Source: an uncultured Acidobacteriota bacterium
GTDB lineage: Bacteria; Acidobacteriota; UBA6911; CAINFC01
DNA length: 34,909 nt
Direction of reading: 5' to 3'
Assembly (NCBI GenBank): GCA_903847975.1
Contig: CAINFC010000071.1
Coordinates: 1 to 34,909 of the forward strand
Positions within the stretch are counted from its first letter, which is position 1. Each line of letters opens with the position of its first letter. Shown in pieces: positions 23,213 to 32,676 of this stretch. The notes under the pieces were generated by a model that was not told the DNA's origin, made no database searches, and saw only the letters and a program-made list of their open reading frames with translations. Made by a program: the position numbers and the translations under genes.

Positions 23213-24484
23213 TTACGCGGCTTTTTGCTGAGCCTCTGCGGGATGCAGCGTCTTGACCACTTCCAGGGCCTTGCGCAGCTGGATGCCGTCAATCTCTTCC
23301 ATCAGCTCCTGGAAGCTGTGGTCGCTGTTTTCGTCCCGGTTGCGCAGGTAGTTTTTCAGAGCGATGTCCGCCTTCACTTTTTCCTCGGGAGAGACGATAT
23401 CCGGCAGGATCCCTCCCTGCTTTCCGCTGTCCGCCTGAATCACCTTGCCGGAAGGAGTGTAGTAGAGCGCGGAGGTCAGCACCAGAACCGATCCGTCCTT
23501 GAGCTCGATCCGCTCCTGGATGGATCCCTGCCCAAAGCTCTTTTCGCCGACGATCGTTCCGCGCCTGGAGTCCTTGAGCGCGCCGGCGATCAGTTCCGCC
23601 GCACCCGAGGTGAAGCCGTTGGTCAGGACCACCAGGGGCATTTCGCAGAAATGCAGCGCCGGATCGGCCTTGATCTCCCGCTTCCCTTTCGCTTTCCCCT
23701 GGGTAAAGGCAAGCAGTCCTTCCCGGATGAAAAAATTGACGATCTGCAGTGCCTGGCTGGTGTCGCCTCCGGCCGTGTACCGGAAGTCGAGAATCAGCTT
23801 CCTGGCTCCCGCCGCTTGCAGCATCTTCAGCTTGGTCCGGAACTCCTCGCCGGCCGTCTGGTGAATAAATGGAACCGCCAGGTAGCCAAGGCCGTCTTCC
23901 AGGATCTTCTGGGTGAACTCCGGAAACCGCACCTCCTCCCGGGTCAGCTTGATGTCGATCGGCTCGGCCTGCGAACCCCGAAGGACCGCCAGAGTCACGT
24001 CCGTTCCGGGCTGCCCGCGCAGCTCCCCTTCCACTTCCGACAGGTGCTGGGAATAGGTCGAGACTTTATTGATGGAAATGATGAAGTCGCCCGGCCGGAT
24101 TCCCCCTTTTCGGGCGGGTGAGTTTTCCAGGACGGAAACCACGTAGATCAGCTCGGGCTTCTTGGAGAGGACCAGGCCGACATCTCCTTTTTGCTGTTCC
24201 TTTTGGCGGTCGAGGGCCGCCAGCTGATCCCTGGTAAAATAACCGCCGTAAGGATCCAGGGATTCGACCAGACCCCGCATGGCTCCGTTCATCACTTTCT
24301 GCATGTTCGGAGATTCCACGTAATCGTCGTTGATTTTTTTCAATACGTCCACGAAAACGGCGATTTCCCTGTAGGCGTCCCCGTCCACGGCAACCACCTG
24401 GCCATAAAACATGGCCATGGAGGCGTAGCCGACCACGAGCAGGGAAAGAACGGCAACCAGTATCTTTATTGTTGAATTCATCAT
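23213..24484 (-). CDS. S41 (CtpA-like) family protein with substituted catalytic residues
   Basis: This 423-residue protein has an N-terminal membrane anchor (IKILVAVLSLLVVGYASMAM), a PDZ domain (GGIRPGDFIISINKVS) and an S41 peptidase domain ending in YYTPSGKVIQ. Aligned to the E. coli Tsp dyad Ser430/Lys455 by the shared Glu and Asp (here Glu297, Asp305), the nucleophile position is Gly294 (TSGAAE, Ser293 one place off). The Lys position is Gln319 (SFGQG instead of FGKG). It may be a non-catalytic paralogue or use a shifted dyad. Start codon ATG 24484 or the adjacent ATG 24481. GGGGAAGG lies close upstream. Confidence 0.85.
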   Translation of the reverse strand: MMNSTIKILVAVLSLLVVGYASMAMFYGQVVAVDGDAYREIAVFVDVLKKINDDYVESPNMQKVMNGAMRGLVESLDPYGGYFTRDQLAALDRQKEQQKGDVGLVLSKKPELIYVVSVLENSPARKGGIRPGDFIISINKVSTYSQHLSEVEGELRGQPGTDVTLAVLRGSQAEPIDIKLTREEVRFPEFTQKILEDGLGYLAVPFIHQTAGEEFRTKLKMLQAAGARKLILDFRYTAGGDTSQALQIVNFFIREGLLAFTQGKAKGKREIKADPALHFCEMPLVVLTNGFTSGAAELIAGALKDSRRGTIVGEKSFGQGSIQERIELKDGSVLVLTSALYYTPSGKVIQADSGKQGGILPDIVSPEEKVKADIALKNYLRNRDENSDHSFQELMEEIDGIQLRKALEVVKTLHPAEAQQKAA

Positions 24485-24499
24485 AAACCTTCCCCTTTG

Positions 24500-24529
24500 A
24501 TTATAGTTTGTTCCGGCAGGATGATGCAA
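24500..24529 (-). promoter_or_regulatory. Possible promoter of the S41 gene
   Basis: Minus strand TTGCAT (24529-24524) and a perfect TATAAT (24505-24500) are 18 nt apart. The start site would fall very near the ribosome-binding site, leaving a very short leader. Confidence 0.4.
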
Positions 24530-24574
24530 GGGAGCGATTTGCGGAATTGGATTATAATCTGGAGAGGAGATGCC

Positions 24575-25039
24575 ATGGAATCAGCTGCCAAGGGACGGAT
24601 CATGGGCCTGGATTATGGAGAAAAGCGGATCGGCGTAGCCATCAGCGACGAGCTCCGCCTGTTCGCCAGACCCCTGGAAAATATTACAAGGAAAGGGGAT
24701 AAGAACCTGTTTTCGCGGCTGCAGCGGCTCGCCGAGGAATGGGAAGTTCACGAAATCGTTCTGGGACTGCCCAAAAACATGGACGGTACCCGAAACCGGC
24801 TCGCCGGACAGGTTGCTTCCTTTGCCGGACTGCTGCAAAAAGAGATCCCTCTTCCGCTGCACTGGGTGGATGAGCGGCTTTCCTCCTGGGAGGCGGAAAG
24901 CCTCCCGGAAGAGCGGAAAACCGGACAGGAACTTCGGTTCAAAGCGGGAAAGCCCGGGCTCGATTCCCGTGCAGCCGCTCTGATCCTGCAGCGCTTCCTG
25001 GATGGCGAGCCGTCCGTGGATCCTTTTTCCGTTGGTTGA
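24575..25039 (+). CDS. ruvX: RuvX/YqgF-family RNase H-like protein
   Basis: This 154-residue protein has the YqgF signature: GLDYGEKRIGVAISDE near the N terminus, then IVLGLPKNMDGT, and VDERLSS and DSRAAALILQRFL toward the C terminus. The family was named a putative Holliday junction resolvase, and members also act in 16S rRNA maturation. ATG 24575 follows GGAGAGGAG by 5 nt and begins the conserved part. A longer frame back to 24497 overlaps the promoter region. A TATAAT at 24553-24558 without a clear -35 box lies just upstream. mltG follows within 7 nt, a common gene pair. Confidence 0.92.
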   Translation: MESAAKGRIMGLDYGEKRIGVAISDELRLFARPLENITRKGDKNLFSRLQRLAEEWEVHEIVLGLPKNMDGTRNRLAGQVASFAGLLQKEIPLPLHWVDERLSSWEAESLPEERKTGQELRFKAGKPGLDSRAAALILQRFLDGEPSVDPFSVG

Positions 25040-25045
25040 GTGTCT

Positions 25046-26215
25046 ATGTCTTCGGGCATCGGTCCATTCTTTTCCCGCCTGCGCTCCGTATGCGCTCCGA
25101 TTGCCGGGCGGCTCCTGCGGAGGCACCCTATGCCGGGCGCACCCGCTCTCGGGCTGCCGGCCGGCCGGACTGTGCGGGCCTGCATCGACAGAGCCGTGCG
25201 GCCGCTGCGGTCTCTCCACGGCATGGCTGCCTTCCTGATCCTGCTCACCCTGACCGCGGGCCTGCTCGCCTGGCTTCGCTACGAAAACGAACTGAATGCC
25301 GGTTTCAGCGGCTACCCGGAAGCGACCCGGCTGGTGGTCATACCGCCGGGAAGCCGCACCCGCGATATCCTGCGAATCCTGGAAAAGGAAGGAATCATCC
25401 GGAACTCCTGGCCCTCTCTTGTCTACCTGTGGTGGAACCGGGGCAAGGGCGGAGTTCATGCCGGGGAATACCAGTTTCAGCGGGCCATTTCGGCCAAAGC
25501 GGCGATGAACATGCTCCTGGAAGGAAGGGTTTTCCAGCACGCATTGACAATCCCGGAGGGCTGGAACCGTTTTCAGATTGCCGGAATTCTGGAGGCCCGG
25601 GGCATGGGTACCAAGGCCGACCTCCTGAAGCTGCTGGAAGATCCCGCCCCGGTCCGGGACCTGGACGCCAGGGCCACAAGCCTGGAGGGATACCTCTTTC
25701 CGGACACCTATTTTTACACCCGGGGAACTTCGGCCCGGGAAATGATCCTTCGCCTGACCCGGCGATTCTCCAGAATATTCGACGAGCAGCGGCGAAAGCG
25801 GGCCGCCGAGCTGGGATGGAGCATCCGGGAAGTCGTAACCCTGGCCTCGCTCATCGAAAAGGAGACGGCCCTCCCTTCCGAGAGACCCATGATCTCCTCC
25901 GTTTTTCATCGCCGGCTGAAAGAAGGAATGCGGCTGCAATGCGACCCAACGGTGATCTATGCCTCGACGATGATCGGCAAGTTTGACGGGGTGATCCGCC
26001 AGAGCGACCTGGCGCTCCATTCGCCCTACAACACCTACCAGGTCGCCGGCCTTCCGGCCGGTCCGATTGCCAGCCCGGGCCTGGCATCCCTGGATGCCGC
26101 TCTGAACCCTGCCCAGACGAATTTTCTCTATTTTGTGGCCCGAAAGGACGGCAGCCATCAGTTCTCCGCCAGCGTCGGGGAACACAACCGGGCCGTTGCC
26201 CTGTACCGGAGATAG
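25046..26215 (+). CDS. mltG: Endolytic murein transglycosylase MltG
   Basis: This 389-residue protein has a cytoplasmic N-terminal part of about 60 residues, longer than usual, and one membrane helix (AAFLILLTLTAGLLAWL). A LysM-like region and the YceG catalytic domain follow. The catalytic Glu is Glu271 in ASLIEKETALPSERP. LQCDPTVIY and YNTYQVAGLPAGPIASPG are the other family blocks. MltG cuts nascent peptidoglycan strands at the membrane. The start is ATG 25046, or GTG 25040 two codons earlier. A start nearer the membrane helix is possible. Confidence 0.95.
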   Translation: MSSGIGPFFSRLRSVCAPIAGRLLRRHPMPGAPALGLPAGRTVRACIDRAVRPLRSLHGMAAFLILLTLTAGLLAWLRYENELNAGFSGYPEATRLVVIPPGSRTRDILRILEKEGIIRNSWPSLVYLWWNRGKGGVHAGEYQFQRAISAKAAMNMLLEGRVFQHALTIPEGWNRFQIAGILEARGMGTKADLLKLLEDPAPVRDLDARATSLEGYLFPDTYFYTRGTSAREMILRLTRRFSRIFDEQRRKRAAELGWSIREVVTLASLIEKETALPSERPMISSVFHRRLKEGMRLQCDPTVIYASTMIGKFDGVIRQSDLALHSPYNTYQVAGLPAGPIASPGLASLDAALNPAQTNFLYFVARKDGSHQFSASVGEHNRAVALYRR

Positions 26216-26244
26216 CCCGAACGGAAGAGGTCGGAAAGAAAGCT

Positions 26245-27795
26245 ATGCGCCTTGGCATCGATTTTGGGACCAGCCGGACCGTTGTTTCCGTTGCCGACCG
26301 CGGCAACTATCCGATCGTGCAGTTCCGGGCGGGAAAGGAGGACTGGTTCCCCTGGTATCCTTCGGTCATCGGCTGCCGGGAGGGCCTCCTCCGGTACGGC
26401 TTCGAAGCCGAGGAACTGGTCTCCGCGCCTTCCTCCTTCCTGCTCCCTTCTTTTAAAAGGCTGCTGCGGTCGACATCTCCCCATCAGGAGGTGGACCTGG
26501 GAGGCCAGGTGCGGGTTTCCATGCTGGAACTCCTGACCGGCTTCTGCCTCAGCCTGAAAACCGCCCTGCAGCAGAAATCCAATCTTGCCGTCCCGGAGGA
26601 CGGGCTGGAGGCTATCATTGCCGTGCCGGCCCATGCCAACAGCAACCAGAGATATCTTACCCTGGAAGCCTTTCGGAGGGCGGGCTTTACCGTCCCGGAA
26701 ATGGTCAACGAGCCCTCCGCCGCAGGAATCGAGTATACGCACCAGTATCTCCGCCAGAAGGGGAAAAGAGGCCAGAGGGAATATCTGGCGGTCTACGACT
26801 GGGGGGCCGGAACCTTCGACAGCGCCATCATCCGGATTTCCGACCTTTCGCACGAAGTAATGGCCACCCAGGGCGTCAGCCGCCTGGGAGGCGACGACCT
26901 GGATGAAATCATGCTCTCCATGGCCCTGGAGAAAAGCGGCCTGCCGAGGCCCGAGTCCACGGGAGACCTGGCCCTGCTGCTCGAGGAATGCCGGGAAGCC
27001 AAAGAGCGGCTTCGCCCCCAGAGCAAAAAACTTTTTCTCGATTTCAGCGCCGTGTATCCCGAGAGCGAAAGCATCGCCCTGACGGTTCCCGATTTTTATA
27101 GAGCGACCGAGCCGCTGGTCCGCCGGACCGTGGAAGTGCTGGAGGGCGTGCTGCGCCAGGCATGCGATACGCCCCCGCCGCAGGAAGAAAAGCGGGCGCC
27201 CAACCCGGCGGCCATCTACCTGGTGGGCGGATCCAGCAATCTTCCGCAGATCGAATGGTGCCTGCGGGATGTTTACGGGCGCCGCACCCAGAAATCCCCG
27301 TACCCGCACGCCAGCACCGCCATCGGACTGGCCATCCTGGCGGATCCTCAGTCCGGGATGGAGCTGCAGGAGAAGGTAACCCGCCATTTCGGAGTCTGGC
27401 GGGAAAGGCAGGGGGGAGGCCAGAAAAATTTCGACCTGATTTTCCCCAAAGACCTGCTGAACCCGGAGCAGGGGACACTTCTCCGGGAGACGCGCACCTA
27501 CCGCCCGTACCACAACATCGGTCATTTTCGCTTTCTGGAGTGCACCTCGCTGGATGGCGACGGTCAGCCGCAGGGGAACATCACCCTGTGGGAAGAGATT
27601 TTCTTTCCGTTCGACGCGGACCTCCGGGAGCGCCGCTCGTTTTCCGCGGAGGAAATTCATCGCAGCGACCGCTACCAGTCCAGCCTCATCGAGGAGGTAT
27701 ACGTCTGCGACGCCCATGGAATTATGCAAGTCGAACTGATTAACCACACGGAGGGCTACCGCCGGATTTTTTCGCTCAAGCCTGTCTCCTTCTGA
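26245..27795 (+). CDS. Hsp70-like ATPase with non-standard C-terminal domain
   Basis: This 516-residue protein has an actin-like Hsp70 ATPase. Phosphate-1 loop is GIDFGTSRT (residues 4-12). Phosphate-2 is DWGAGTFD (Asp185), replacing the usual DLGGGTFD. The adenosine loop is LVGGSSNLP (Gly328-Gly329). ATPase signatures run to about residue 365. The last ~150 residues do not resemble the DnaK substrate-binding domain and lack the EEVD-like tail and lid helices. It is neither DnaK nor HscA. It is flanked by mltG and a secreted protease, so envelope protein handling is one possibility. This is inference. Confidence 0.8.
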   Translation: MRLGIDFGTSRTVVSVADRGNYPIVQFRAGKEDWFPWYPSVIGCREGLLRYGFEAEELVSAPSSFLLPSFKRLLRSTSPHQEVDLGGQVRVSMLELLTGFCLSLKTALQQKSNLAVPEDGLEAIIAVPAHANSNQRYLTLEAFRRAGFTVPEMVNEPSAAGIEYTHQYLRQKGKRGQREYLAVYDWGAGTFDSAIIRISDLSHEVMATQGVSRLGGDDLDEIMLSMALEKSGLPRPESTGDLALLLEECREAKERLRPQSKKLFLDFSAVYPESESIALTVPDFYRATEPLVRRTVEVLEGVLRQACDTPPPQEEKRAPNPAAIYLVGGSSNLPQIEWCLRDVYGRRTQKSPYPHASTAIGLAILADPQSGMELQEKVTRHFGVWRERQGGGQKNFDLIFPKDLLNPEQGTLLRETRTYRPYHNIGHFRFLECTSLDGDGQPQGNITLWEEIFFPFDADLRERRSFSAEEIHRSDRYQSSLIEEVYVCDAHGIMQVELINHTEGYRRIFSLKPVSF

Positions 27796-27889
27796 AGACA
27801 GCCCTCATCTATACTATTTATGGAGTGATTTTTCGCCGCCGGAAGGAATCGCCTCCCGCGGCCACAGACCTACAGGTGGACTTTGATTT

Positions 27890-30800
27890 ATGCGGAATGA
27901 CCTTACCACGAAGCTCCGGCGGGCCCTCGGGGGCCGTCTCTCCCGGCTGCTCTTTTTCTTCTCGCTTCTTTCGCCGCTGCTTTGCCTCTTTCCCGGAGAC
28001 TGGGCCCCCGTTCTCCGCGCCGACGGCAAAGTGGCCGCCGGTCTGCCCGCCGGCGGTCCGGTAGAAGTCATCCTCGAACTGCAGCAGCCTTCGGCCCTCG
28101 AAGCGTACCTTGCCGAGAAAAAGAGAAACCCCGTCCTGGAGGCCGTCGGGCAGGAAGCGCTGGCCCAGGCCGCCTCCCGCCGGCAGTGGATGGCCGTGGA
28201 GCGGCAGCAGCAGGAGCTGCTTCCTTTCCTGCAATCGCCCGGCCTGGGTGCCGAGATTCTGTACCGCGTGCAGCGCGTATACAACGGAATCGCCCTGAAG
28301 GTGGATGCCGCCGCGCTCGATTCTCTCGCCTCTCTGCCCGGAGTGCGCTCCATCCGCCGGCTCATCCCCAAACGCCTGATCAATTCGACCAGCGTGCCCT
28401 TTATCGGGGCGGGAAAAGCATGGATGTCCGCGGGCGGCAATGCCACCGGGAAAGGAATCCGGATCGGGGTGATCGATACCGGAATCGACTACCTGCATAC
28501 CGATTTCGGCGGACCGGGAACCGGAAACCGGACCAACAATCCGAACATCATCGGCGACACCCCCGGCTATTTCCCCGGCCCGAAGGTGGCCGGCGGCTAT
28601 GACTTCGCAGGGGACACTTACACGGGTAGCAATTCGCCCTCTCCCGACCCGGACCCCATGGACAACAACGCCTCCACCTGCGACTCCATGGGCCACGGCA
28701 CGCATGTCGCCGGAACCATCGCCGGATTCGGAGTTCTGAACGATGCCGCCGGCTCCACCTACCCGGGCCCCTATGTCGACGGTTTATCTCCTTCCGGCTT
28801 CCTGGTGGGACCGGGAGTCGCCCCGGAAGCCCAACTCTATGCCCTCAAGGTGTTCGGCTGCCGGGGCGGCACCTCGATAACGGACCAGGCCATCGAATGG
28901 GCGGTGGATCCGAACAAGGACGGCAACCCGGAGGACCACCTCGACGTCATCAACATGTCTCTCGGCTCCGACTTCGGTAACAGCGAGGACAGCACAACCA
29001 TTGCCGCCAACCGGGCTGCGGAAGCCGGAGTGGTGGTGGTCGCTGCCGCGGGAAACCTGGGAGACAGCTTTTACACCGCCAACAGCCCCTGCGTGGCGGA
29101 CCGCGTCATCTGCGTGGCCGGCTCCATGGATGACGGATTGTCCGGCATCGCCATGCAGGTGCAGAGCCCCGCCGAAATCGCGGGGAACTACCAGGTCGGC
29201 CTGGCCGATTTCGGCCCGGCATTGACCGGTGCGGGCCTTTCGGGCCTGGTGGCTTTGGCCGAGGACCCGGCCGACGACGTCGGTCCTTCCGCGAATGACG
29301 CCTGCAGCCCGCTCACCAACGGCGCTGCGATCCGCGGCAAAATTGCGCTGGTTTGGCGGGGAACCTGCACGTTCGCCGACAAGGTGAAAAACTCCCAGAA
29401 CGCCGGGGCCATCGGAGCGATTGTGGCCAACAATATTCCCGGGGAGGCTCCCGTGGGAATGACGGGCGGCGATCCGAGCATTACCATTCCTTCCGTCATG
29501 ATTTACAAAAGCGACGGCGAGCAGCTGAATGCCAAACTGGCCGGTCCCGGGGTGCAGGTGCTGCTTTCCAGCCAGACGGCACCCCTCCCTTTGCATGGCG
29601 ACATGGTTTTTTCCGCCAGCTCCCGCGGCCCGCGGGCGGAAGACTCCTTTCTGAAGCCGGATATCACCGGTCCGGGGGAAAGCATCACCTCCGCCAAGTC
29701 CTGGGCCGGGTACGGCGCTTCCACCCATTCCGGAACCAGCATGGCCACTCCCCACATTGCAGGAGCCATGGCCATCCTGAAGCAGCTCCACCCCTCCTGG
29801 TCTCCGCAGGAGCTCAAGGCCTTGCTGATGAATTCCGCCGCAGATATTTTTGAAGGATCCAACCATTTCCCGCCCCGGCACACTCCCGCCCGGGTGGGCG
29901 CGGGACGCATCGACCTGCAGAAGGCCGGCCAGCTGCAGATCATCGCCTATGACGCCCAGCTCCCCGGGAATACCAGTCTCAACTTCGGGGCGCCGGAAGT
30001 CGTCGACACCTGGAGCATGGACAAATCGGTTGTCGTTTTCAACAAGGGGAATACCGCCGCGGACATCCAGGCCACCTACGAGCCCCTGATCGATTCGCCG
30101 GGAATTGGCGTTTCTTTTCCCATGGGCTCCCGTCTTTCCCTGCCCCCGGCAACCGCCATTTCCCTCCCGGTGCGCATGACCGCCATTTCCAGCCAGATGA
30201 AGCTGGTCAAGGACCCCACGCTGGCTCCCACGCAGCAGAGAACCGACCGGCATCTGATGCACGAAGCCGCCGGTCGAATCCTTTTCCACACCGGTGCGCA
30301 GGGCAGCGTCTTTCGGATTCCGGTCTACGCCGTTCCGCGGCCGGCTTCGCTGGCCTTTGCCGAGCCTTCTCCGCTGCCCTGCAGCGGCACCTCCGGCCGA
30401 TCGACTTTGACGCTGCGCGGGCCGGGAGTCTGGACCGGCAGCCAGTTTCCCCAGGATGAAATTTCGCTGGTGGCCCCGTTTGAACTTCTACGGACCAGCC
30501 CGGATGACCCGCAGATTACCGGCATCGACGAAAAATCGGACCTCAAGGCCGTGGGCATCCGGTCGGACTATGCGACCCAGAAGGCGGCCGGCAAGGGGGT
30601 GGCCGATACCACCCTCTCGTTCGCCCTGGTTACCTATGGCAACTGGAATTCGGCCAACGATACCAGCCTGCGAATCGCGCTGGATGTCAATTCGGACGGC
30701 ATTACCGACTACACCCTTGCCAACTCCTATGCCGGCGCCAGCGACAGCACGGTCGACCCCAACGATGCCTTCGTCTGCCGGCTCTGCTTCCGCGCGACCG

Positions 30801-32668
30801 GTGCCTGCCGGGAGACGGGGAGCGTGAATGTTCTGCCGCCCTCCCGGATCAATACCCTGGCCTTTAACACCAACCTGATGATCCTCTCGGTGCGGGCAAC
30901 GGACATCGGCCTGACGGACGCCAGGTCGCGCCTGCAGTTCAACGCCGAAAGCTACTATCCGTGGAGTTCCAGCAGCTACCTCCTGGACCGGATTTCGGGC
31001 ATGGTCTACGATGTCGCCCAACCGGGGCTTTCCTTTTCCCAGCCGTCCGGCGACGGCTATTATTTCCGGTACCCGCAGCAGACCCAGATTGCCGTCGATT
31101 ATCAGCAGAGCGCCCTACAGCTCTCGGGCGCCCAGGGGATCCTGCTGCTCTTCCCCCACAACATCCGCGAAAGCCGGACTCAGACCATCGCCCTGCAATT
31201 TGCCGGCAGCAGCAGCACCACCACCACCACTACGACCGCGCCCCCCGCCTCCTCCAGCAGCACCTCTTCGACCCGGCCCAGCACCACGACTTCCACCAGC
31301 AGCACCTCCACGACCCGGCCCAGCACCACGACTTCCACCAGTACTTCCACGACCACCTCCTCCGCTCTTCCCACCACGACCACCCTGTACCCGCTGCCGG
31401 CGGCCGCGCGACTGTTCTTCCCCCGGGCGGTGCACTTTGCAGAATGGACCACCGCCGTGGCCCTGTTGAATCGCTCCGGCAGTACTTCTTATTTCAATTT
31501 CAGGATTTATGTGGATTCCGGCATCCCGCTGGCCACTGCGGTCCGCAGCCTGCCGCCTCTGAATCAGCTCGCCGAACCGATGTCTTCCCTCTTCCCGGGC
31601 CTGGTGCTGAGCGGCGGCTGGCTGGAAATCGAAAGCAGCCAGAAGGATGTGACCGGCTTCCATCTCAGCTACAACCAGTCGGCCACCGTGATGGATGGAA
31701 CGGTCGCCGAGTCCGCCCCGGGCCAGGACTTTCTGTTTCCTCTTCCGGAGGCGGCGGAAATCAGCCTGGTCAACACCACCGAGGAGCGGGTGCGGTTTCA
31801 GGTGCAGTATTTCGACGACAGCGGTTCCCCCTCCGCTCCGGTGCAGTCCCTGCTGCCGCCCAAAGGCCGCGTCGCCCTTCTTTCTTCGGCACTGCTCCCC
31901 CTGGGACGCACCAGCGGCGGCTATCTGCGCTGCCAGGGAACCGGGCTGGCGGCCCATGCCGCCTACAGCCGCCCGGGATGGGTTTCCATGCTCCCCGGCC
32001 TGAATCCGGCCAACGGGGCCAGTTTGCTCTATGCCCCGCAATTTGCGGCCGGGGGTGGCTATCTCACCGTTCTCGACCTGATCAACCTGGAAGCCAGCCC
32101 CACGCCGGTTATCGCCCGACTGATCGGAGACAACGGCGCCCTGGTGCCCTCCACCTCTTCGGTAACCGTTACCCTTCCGGCCTCCGGCAGTACGCGCCTG
32201 TCCCCCTCCCAGTTCGGCATCAACCCCGCCGGCGCCACGCTGGTACAGGGCTATGTGCAGCTGGAAAGCGCTTCCGGCCGCTTTCTCGGGGCGGCCACAT
32301 TTACCGATACGCCGGGGCTGCGATTCGGCAGCACCACTCCTTTCCTGCCTTCCGGCACGACGACCAGCTGGTTTTCCCAGGTGGCCCAGAACGAGCAGTA
32401 CTACACAGGAGTGGCCATCGTCAACCCGTCTCTGCTGGACACCGACGTCCAGGTGGAGGTTTTCAGTACCGGCGGCCAGTCCCTGGGAAAAAGCCAGCTG
32501 ACCGTGCCTTCCCGAAGCCGCATGGTCCGGACCCTGGCCGGGCTTCTTCCCTCGCTGCCGGCCCTGTCGAAAGGCTACTTCCGCGTCGTCGCCAGCAAGC
32601 CCATGCCGGCCATCGCCCTTTTCGGAACCAATGACGGTCAGACCCTGAGCGCCATTCCTGCCCAGTAA
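27890..32668 (+). CDS. Secreted subtilisin-like (S8) serine protease with repeated C-terminal modules
   Basis: This 1592-residue protein has an N-terminal signal sequence (LLFFFSLLSPLLCLFP) and an inhibitor I9-like propeptide. The catalytic domain has Asp196 (VIDTGID), His269 (GHGTHVAG) and Ser617 (SGTSMATPH). A PA domain is inserted at about residues 430-563 (GKIALVWRGTCTFADKV). The C-terminal part has a beta-rich segment to about 1105, then a Thr/Ser/Pro linker at about 1107-1165. It ends in four related modules of about 100 residues (starting near LFFPRAVHFAEWTT, FLFPLPEAAEIS, LLYAPQFAAGGG and PFLPSGTTTSWF). The linker and repeats suggest a surface-associated, extended protease. ATG 27890 is preceded by AGGTGG. 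Confidence 0.93.
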   Translation: MRNDLTTKLRRALGGRLSRLLFFFSLLSPLLCLFPGDWAPVLRADGKVAAGLPAGGPVEVILELQQPSALEAYLAEKKRNPVLEAVGQEALAQAASRRQWMAVERQQQELLPFLQSPGLGAEILYRVQRVYNGIALKVDAAALDSLASLPGVRSIRRLIPKRLINSTSVPFIGAGKAWMSAGGNATGKGIRIGVIDTGIDYLHTDFGGPGTGNRTNNPNIIGDTPGYFPGPKVAGGYDFAGDTYTGSNSPSPDPDPMDNNASTCDSMGHGTHVAGTIAGFGVLNDAAGSTYPGPYVDGLSPSGFLVGPGVAPEAQLYALKVFGCRGGTSITDQAIEWAVDPNKDGNPEDHLDVINMSLGSDFGNSEDSTTIAANRAAEAGVVVVAAAGNLGDSFYTANSPCVADRVICVAGSMDDGLSGIAMQVQSPAEIAGNYQVGLADFGPALTGAGLSGLVALAEDPADDVGPSANDACSPLTNGAAIRGKIALVWRGTCTFADKVKNSQNAGAIGAIVANNIPGEAPVGMTGGDPSITIPSVMIYKSDGEQLNAKLAGPGVQVLLSSQTAPLPLHGDMVFSASSRGPRAEDSFLKPDITGPGESITSAKSWAGYGASTHSGTSMATPHIAGAMAILKQLHPSWSPQELKALLMNSAADIFEGSNHFPPRHTPARVGAGRIDLQKAGQLQIIAYDAQLPGNTSLNFGAPEVVDTWSMDKSVVVFNKGNTAADIQATYEPLIDSPGIGVSFPMGSRLSLPPATAISLPVRMTAISSQMKLVKDPTLAPTQQRTDRHLMHEAAGRILFHTGAQGSVFRIPVYAVPRPASLAFAEPSPLPCSGTSGRSTLTLRGPGVWTGSQFPQDEISLVAPFELLRTSPDDPQITGIDEKSDLKAVGIRSDYATQKAAGKGVADTTLSFALVTYGNWNSANDTSLRIALDVNSDGITDYTLANSYAGASDSTVDPNDAFVCRLCFRATGACRETGSVNVLPPSRINTLAFNTNLMILSVRATDIGLTDARSRLQFNAESYYPWSSSSYLLDRISGMVYDVAQPGLSFSQPSGDGYYFRYPQQTQIAVDYQQSALQLSGAQGILLLFPHNIRESRTQTIALQFAGSSSTTTTTTTAPPASSSSTSSTRPSTTTSTSSTSTTRPSTTTSTSTSTTTSSALPTTTTLYPLPAAARLFFPRAVHFAEWTTAVALLNRSGSTSYFNFRIYVDSGIPLATAVRSLPPLNQLAEPMSSLFPGLVLSGGWLEIESSQKDVTGFHLSYNQSATVMDGTVAESAPGQDFLFPLPEAAEISLVNTTEERVRFQVQYFDDSGSPSAPVQSLLPPKGRVALLSSALLPLGRTSGGYLRCQGTGLAAHAAYSRPGWVSMLPGLNPANGASLLYAPQFAAGGGYLTVLDLINLEASPTPVIARLIGDNGALVPSTSSVTVTLPASGSTRLSPSQFGINPAGATLVQGYVQLESASGRFLGAATFTDTPGLRFGSTTPFLPSGTTTSWFSQVAQNEQYYTGVAIVNPSLLDTDVQVEVFSTGGQSLGKSQLTVPSRSRMVRTLAGLLPSLPALSKGYFRVVASKPMPAIALFGTNDGQTLSAIPAQ
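31269..31341 (+). repeat. Tandem repeat in the Thr/Ser linker of the protease
   Basis: A 31-bp unit at 31269-31299 recurs exactly at 31311-31341, a period of 42 bp. It encodes repeats of the type TRPSTTTSTS within a larger low-complexity Thr/Ser stretch (about 31207-31385). Such tracts change length easily and are prone to assembly error. Confidence 0.85.
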
Positions 32669-32676
32669 AGAGCCGA

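Noticed and set aside
24553-24558. Perfect TATAAT before ruvX as a promoter
   Set aside because: No -35 box occurs at 16-18 nt. It may work as an extended element, but the evidence is too thin to list it.
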